Part shown: positions 60,573 through 64,000 of the stretch, piece after piece
Numbering within the stretch: position 1 is the stretch's first letter
Layout: every line of letters begins with the position of its first letter
NCBI GenBank assembly: GCA_015152475.1
Contig: SUTW01000001.1
Span: forward strand, 1 to 64,000
Origin: Cyanobacteria bacterium SIG30
GTDB lineage: Bacteria > Cyanobacteriota > Vampirovibrionia > Gastranaerophilales > Gastranaerophilaceae
Reading direction: 5' to 3'
Length of the DNA: 64,000 nucleotides
Made by a program: the position numbers and the translations under genes
The notes under the pieces: model-generated
Told to the model about the DNA's origin: nothing
What the model saw: the letters and a program-made list of their open reading frames with translations, nothing else
Databases searched by the model: none

Positions 60573-61604
60573 ATGAAAAGCATTATGGAACAAGAAATAG
60601 CCGAACAACCATCATTGTTCAAAAAAATTGTTGATGAATATATTAAAGACGGAGAAGTTTTAATAGATTTCCCAACAGAATTTAAAAAAATAAGATTTAT
60701 AGCTTCTGGTTCTTCGTATAACTGTGCTGGACTTGCAGAAAAATTCTTTAAAAACATGGCTGGATATGATGCAACATGTGAATTTGCGAGCGAATTTATT
60801 GCAAGCAAGAAAAATAAAATTGATAAAGACGCTCTTTATTTCTTTATTTCACAATCAGGAAGAACTGTTGACACACTAGCTGTTCTTGAAGAAGTTAAAA
60901 AAGCCGGCGCAAAAACATTTGCTCTTGTAAACGTTGAAGATTCTAAAATGTTTGAAGAAGCAGATTATAAATTGGCGGTTGGTGCAGGTGTTGAAAATGC
61001 AATAGCTGCAACAAAATCTTTTACTGCTTGCATTTTATTCTGTTGGTTGCTTGCAGTCAAAGCTTCAGGAAATTCAAAAGAATACACAAAATATGTTAAT
61101 GAAGAAATTGAAGAAGTAATAGAAAAAGCAATAAACAACACGGATGCAATTGTTGAATGCGCAGGATTTCTTGCAACACAAAGAAATTTCCCAATCGTAG
61201 GTTATGATTATTACTATGCAATTGCAAAAGAAGGCGCGCTTAAAACAAAAGAAACTTCATTTATTGATGCAAATGCTTATGCACTTGGTGAATTTATCCA
61301 TGGACACGTTGCATTATTAAATGAAGAAAATGCAGTTATCGAAATTTTTGGCGAAGATTTAGGTGCATTTGAAGTTAAAAACCTAAATAAAATTAAAGAC
61401 AAATATAGTCCAAAAAGAGTTACAATAACTGACTTTGAAAGCGATTTAAATGGCGATTACAGCATAATTATCCCAAAATGCAAAAATGAAATTACAAAAT
61501 ATTTAGCAATTGTTGTTACATTGCAAGTTTTAGCTTTCAATATTGCAAAAAAACTAAATAGAAACATTGATAATCCAAACGGATTAAGCAAAGTTGTTGA
61601 ATAA
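60573..61604 (+). CDS. SIS-domain sugar isomerase (GlmS isomerase-like)
   Basis: A 343-residue protein with two SIS domains, like the C-terminal half of GlmS and the AgaS/FrlB group. FIASGSSYNCAGLAEK and FFISQSGRTVDTL (phosphate-binding) are in the first domain, VGYDYYYAIAKEGALKTKET and GEFIHGHVALL in the second. It has no glutaminase domain, so it probably isomerises or deaminates a sugar phosphate. A strong AAAGGAGG stands 7 nt before the ATG, in contrast to the leaderless hemW opposite. Confidence 0.85.
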   Translation: MKSIMEQEIAEQPSLFKKIVDEYIKDGEVLIDFPTEFKKIRFIASGSSYNCAGLAEKFFKNMAGYDATCEFASEFIASKKNKIDKDALYFFISQSGRTVDTLAVLEEVKKAGAKTFALVNVEDSKMFEEADYKLAVGAGVENAIAATKSFTACILFCWLLAVKASGNSKEYTKYVNEEIEEVIEKAINNTDAIVECAGFLATQRNFPIVGYDYYYAIAKEGALKTKETSFIDANAYALGEFIHGHVALLNEENAVIEIFGEDLGAFEVKNLNKIKDKYSPKRVTITDFESDLNGDYSIIIPKCKNEITKYLAIVVTLQVLAFNIAKKLNRNIDNPNGLSKVVE

Positions 61605-61621
61605 AATTTATAAAAAAACAA

Positions 61622-61650
61622 AAAACCACTAGTTTAAAACTAGTGGTTTT
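61622..61650. terminator. Bidirectional terminator
   Basis: A 14-bp stem, AAAACCACTAGTTT / AAACTAGTGGTTTT, with T-rich flanks, between the convergent SIS gene and fabD. Confidence 0.85.
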
Positions 61651-61667
61651 TTATATAAATATTTATT

Positions 61668-62594
61668 TTAGTTTAATTCATTTAATGTATCATTTAAACT
61701 TTGGATATCAAAAATATTATATGTTTTAACGTTTTCTGGACACATTTTTTTATTTAAACCACTTAAAACCTTGCCTGGTCCAATTTCAATAAATGTATCA
61801 ACACCTTCATTCAACATTCTTTCGATTGTTTGAACCCAAAATACGCTGTTTGAAATTTGTTTTGGCATTTTTTCTTTTAATTCATCTTTGTCTGTTGTAC
61901 ACATTGCATCAACATTTGTAACAACAGGAATTTTAGCATCATTTACAATAATTTCATCAATAAAATTTTTGAAATTATCAGATGCACTTTGCATTAAAGG
62001 GCTATGGAACGCGCCACTTACAGCAAGTGGGATAACTTTTCTTGCGCCTTTTGCCTTCAAAATATCAACCATTTTTAAGATAATGTCTTCTTTACCCGTT
62101 ATAACCGTTTGGGCAGGCTCATTGTAATTGGCAATACTAACACCATCAATAAGGTTTTCTTTGATAATTTCCTTATCTAAACCTAAAACTGCAGCCATTG
62201 AACCTTTTTCGCCAATTAAAGTTGCGCTGTGCATAAGTTCAGCTCTTTTTTGAATAGCTTTAAATATATTTTCTAAATCAATAGCTCCAGATTCATACAA
62301 AGCAGCATATTCGCCAAGCGAATGACCAGCAACAAAAGAAGGTCTAATTGATGTTTTAGATTTGAATGCTTCTAAAATTGCAATTTCAACGGCCAAAATT
62401 GCACTTTGCGTATTAACTGTTTGTTTTAATTCTTCATCAGTTCCTTCAAAACAAATTTTGCTTACATTCTTATTTAAAACTTTATTTGCAACTTCAAAAA
62501 CATTTTTTGAAACTTCAAAATTTTCATAGAAATCTAATCCCATGCCAGCTTTTTGTGCGCCCTGTCCTGGGAAAATAAAAGCATACTTTGCCAT
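61668..62594 (-). CDS. fabD: Malonyl-CoA:ACP transacylase
   Basis: It transfers malonyl from CoA to acyl carrier protein for fatty acid synthesis. FPGQGAQKAGMG at the start, the nucleophile Ser in GHSLGEYAAL, the oxyanion region and the catalytic His in SGAFHSPLM, and the FIEIGPGKVL end are all present. The length of 308 residues is normal. AAGGAGA precedes the ATG. It lies 11 nt after plsX in the usual rpmF-plsX-fab order, though fabH does not lie between them. Confidence 0.96.
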   Translation of the reverse strand: MAKYAFIFPGQGAQKAGMGLDFYENFEVSKNVFEVANKVLNKNVSKICFEGTDEELKQTVNTQSAILAVEIAILEAFKSKTSIRPSFVAGHSLGEYAALYESGAIDLENIFKAIQKRAELMHSATLIGEKGSMAAVLGLDKEIIKENLIDGVSIANYNEPAQTVITGKEDIILKMVDILKAKGARKVIPLAVSGAFHSPLMQSASDNFKNFIDEIIVNDAKIPVVTNVDAMCTTDKDELKEKMPKQISNSVFWVQTIERMLNEGVDTFIEIGPGKVLSGLNKKMCPENVKTYNIFDIQSLNDTLNELN

Positions 62595-62605
62595 TTTAAA
62601 TCTCC

Positions 62606-63655
62606 TTATTCGTATAATTCAGAAATTTTTCTGTTAACTTCAGATTCAACAGCTTCTTTTGCAACACGAACGGCATTTTTAATGGCGTAAGGAGTACTTC
62701 TTCCGTGAGAAATAATTGTTATACCTTTAACACCTAAAAGTAATGCTCCACCGTATTCTTCATAGTTAATTCTTTTATAAATTCTTTTCATAAATGGTTT
62801 TGCAAGCATACCAATTATGATTGAAAGTGGATCGCGCTTAAATTCTTGGCTAATCATTTTAAATAACATTGAAGAACAGCCTTCAATTGTTTTTAATACC
62901 AAGTTACCTGAGAAACCATCACAAACAATAACATCGCAATTTCCTTGGAACAATTCTTTACCTTCAATGTTTCCAATGAAATTCAAGCCAATTGTATTTT
63001 CTTCTAACATTTTATATGTTGCTTGAACAAGTTCATTGCCTTTACCAGCTTCTTCACCAATATTCAAAACACCAACTTTTGGATTTTCATAACCATAAAC
63101 GTTTTTAGCAAAAGTTGTACCCATAACTGCGAATTGATATAACATTTCAGGAGTACAAGAACTGTTCGCGCCAGCGTCAAGTAAAATAAATGGTTTTTTC
63201 ATTGTAGGCAATGTAACAGCAATTGCTGGACGTTCAATTCCAGGAAGTCTGCCAAGACCAAATAATGAACTCGCCATCGCAGCTCCTGTTGAACCTGCTG
63301 CAACAATTGCTTGTGAACTACCAGTTGCAACTGCTTGAACTGCTAAAACAATTGATGAATTGCGTTTCTTTCTAATTGCTTGTCCTGGAGCTTCGCCCAT
63401 TTCAATAATTTCGTTTGCGTTAGTAATTTTAATATCAAGTTTGCTTAAATCAACTTTTATTTTTTGTTCGAAGAAACCGCCTCTTGTAATTTTAAGACCT
63501 TTCTTTTGGATTCTATCTAATTCTTGCTTGATATCATCTTCTCTACCAACAAGCTCGATTGCAACATTGTAATCAATGGCAGCCCAAACTGCACCTTCAA
63601 CTGTTGCTTTTGGAGCGTAATCTCCACCCATAGCGTCGACTGCAATTCTAATCAT
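62606..63655 (-). CDS. plsX: Phosphate acyltransferase PlsX
   Basis: It makes acyl phosphate from acyl-ACP for phospholipid synthesis. IAVDAMGGDYAP at the start, SSIVLAVQAVATGSSQAIVAAGSTGA, GLGRLPGIERPAIAV, LLDAGAN, and CDGFSGNLVLKTIEG fit the family throughout. The length of 349 residues is normal. GAGGAATTAG precedes the ATG. It is co-transcribed with rpmF upstream and fabD downstream. Confidence 0.96.
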   Translation of the reverse strand: MIRIAVDAMGGDYAPKATVEGAVWAAIDYNVAIELVGREDDIKQELDRIQKKGLKITRGGFFEQKIKVDLSKLDIKITNANEIIEMGEAPGQAIRKKRNSSIVLAVQAVATGSSQAIVAAGSTGAAMASSLFGLGRLPGIERPAIAVTLPTMKKPFILLDAGANSSCTPEMLYQFAVMGTTFAKNVYGYENPKVGVLNIGEEAGKGNELVQATYKMLEENTIGLNFIGNIEGKELFQGNCDVIVCDGFSGNLVLKTIEGCSSMLFKMISQEFKRDPLSIIIGMLAKPFMKRIYKRINYEEYGGALLLGVKGITIISHGRSTPYAIKNAVRVAKEAVESEVNRKISELYE

Positions 63656-63691
63656 TCTAATTCCTCAAATTATTCTTCTTTACTACTGTTA

Positions 63692-64000
63692 TTATTCTTC
63701 AGTTTCAACTGTTTCAGTTGTTTCTTCAACAACTTCTTCAGCTTTAACTTCTTCAACAGCTACTTCTTGAGCTTCAACAACTGTTTCTTCAACTGCTGGT
63801 TTTTCAGCTTTTTTCTTAGTAGCTTTTTTTGCAGGAGCTTTTTTAGCTTCAGCTTTTGCGTCAGCTTTATAGTTTTCATTTTTAATGCTTACTGCAACTT
63901 CTTTATAATATCCACATTCTGGGCATACTGTATGTGTTGGAACAATTGCTCCACATTTTTTACATGTTGTTGTAGCTGGAACTGTTGCTTTCCAATTTGC
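63692..64000 (-). CDS. rpmF: Ribosomal protein L32 with long C-terminal tail (partial)
   Basis: The 5' end is outside the window. The visible 102 residues begin at the L32 core (ANWKATVPATTTCKKCG, then VCPECGYYK), which gives the four zinc cysteines. L32 normally ends about 10-15 residues after that motif. Here about 65 more residues follow: a Lys/Ala part (KAEAKKAPAKKATKKKAEK) and then a Glu/Val/Thr-rich acidic part ending ETVETEE. The stop is at 63692-63694. It is followed by plsX after 36 nt, the usual bacterial order. Confidence 0.9.
   Translation of the reverse strand, partial: ANWKATVPATTTCKKCGAIVPTHTVCPECGYYKEVAVSIKNENYKADAKAEAKKAPAKKATKKKAEKPAVEETVVEAQEVAVEEVKAEEVVEETTETVETEE

Noticed and set aside
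60533-60808. 92-residue N-terminal extension of HemW
   Set aside because: It would run through the promoter and the start of the divergent SIS gene and has no family similarity; HemW starts at TYIHIPFC.
1-64000. CRISPR array, tRNA, rRNA, insertion sequence, prophage or integron
   Set aside because: No regularly spaced repeats, tRNA cloverleaf, rRNA signature, transposase, integrase or phage structural gene was noticed in reading both strands; this is not a computed search.

Overview
The window is AT-rich, densely coded bacterial chromosome, most likely from a gut member of Candidatus Gastranaerophilales (Melainabacteria/Vampirovibrionia, the non-photosynthetic sister group of Cyanobacteria). 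This assignment is inference. It rests on a Ycf45-like R3H ATPase typical of cyanobacteria and plastids, many prepilins with a K-A|FTLAE leader, coexisting type IV pilus and flagellar export genes, and low GC. No rRNA, tRNA, CRISPR array, IS element or prophage was seen. The one RNA gene is RNase P RNA (rnpB, about 8422-8776).

Layout: 1-1057 holds two prepilin genes that are out of frame at a poly-G tract. 1143-8311 (minus) looks like one seven-gene transcript: fixC, fixX, a repeat-containing hypothetical, a TPR protein, dprA, topA, aroE. 8422-14834 carries rnpB, a third prepilin, a secreted NAGPA-domain protein, pgi, lplA with a TatD-type radical SAM gene, and two small unknown genes. 15048-21083 has the Ycf45-like ATPase, a YgjP-like metallopeptidase, a P-loop/TPR protein, rsmG and folP. 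21127-23106 is a flagellar cluster (fliJ, a possible fliK, an flgF/G-type rod-hook gene). 23296-24998 has two more prepilins, followed by radA, a membrane HExxH protein, a dCMP deaminase, mutS2 and a large helicase-nuclease. 33975-35682 has the last two prepilins in tandem. 35837-41840 runs from zupT into a pfkB-like/csaB/hisA-I-E/hisD/acyltransferase operon. 41897-46360 has rpsA-like and ispH, a membrane protein, and a class II aldolase paired with a ThiC-like protein. 46416-52903 has pilT, the SpoA/fliO/P/Q/R export operon and a histidine kinase. 52948-64000 has a glycosyltransferase, a phosphoesterase, a LOG protein, pcrA, a SLOG-like protein, hemW, a SIS isomerase, fabD, plsX and rpmF (cut by the window end).

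The strongest unusual signal is a dispersed family of seven prepilin genes. Each has a 9-11 nt poly-G tract in the leader-peptide codons just before the prepilin cleavage site. By reading frame, three copies are ON (10 G) and four are OFF (9, 10, 11 and 11 G). The tract lies in the part removed by prepilin peptidase, so length changes would switch expression without altering the mature pilin. All copies share a TTGAAA-(16/17)-TATAAT/TATACT promoter, and most have a GCCCC...GGGGC terminator. This looks like a combinatorial phase-variable pilin repertoire; PilT and competence-type proteins (DprA, RadA, ComEB-like deaminase) are in the same window.

Other points of interest: at least twelve genes whose -10 box lies only 6-8 nt before the start codon, suggesting leaderless mRNAs; a ThiC homologue lacking the C-terminal Fe-S cysteine motif, paired with a class II aldolase; a PfkB-fold protein without the catalytic Asp; a HisA-HisI-HisE fusion; and L32 with a long Lys/Ala/Glu-rich tail.
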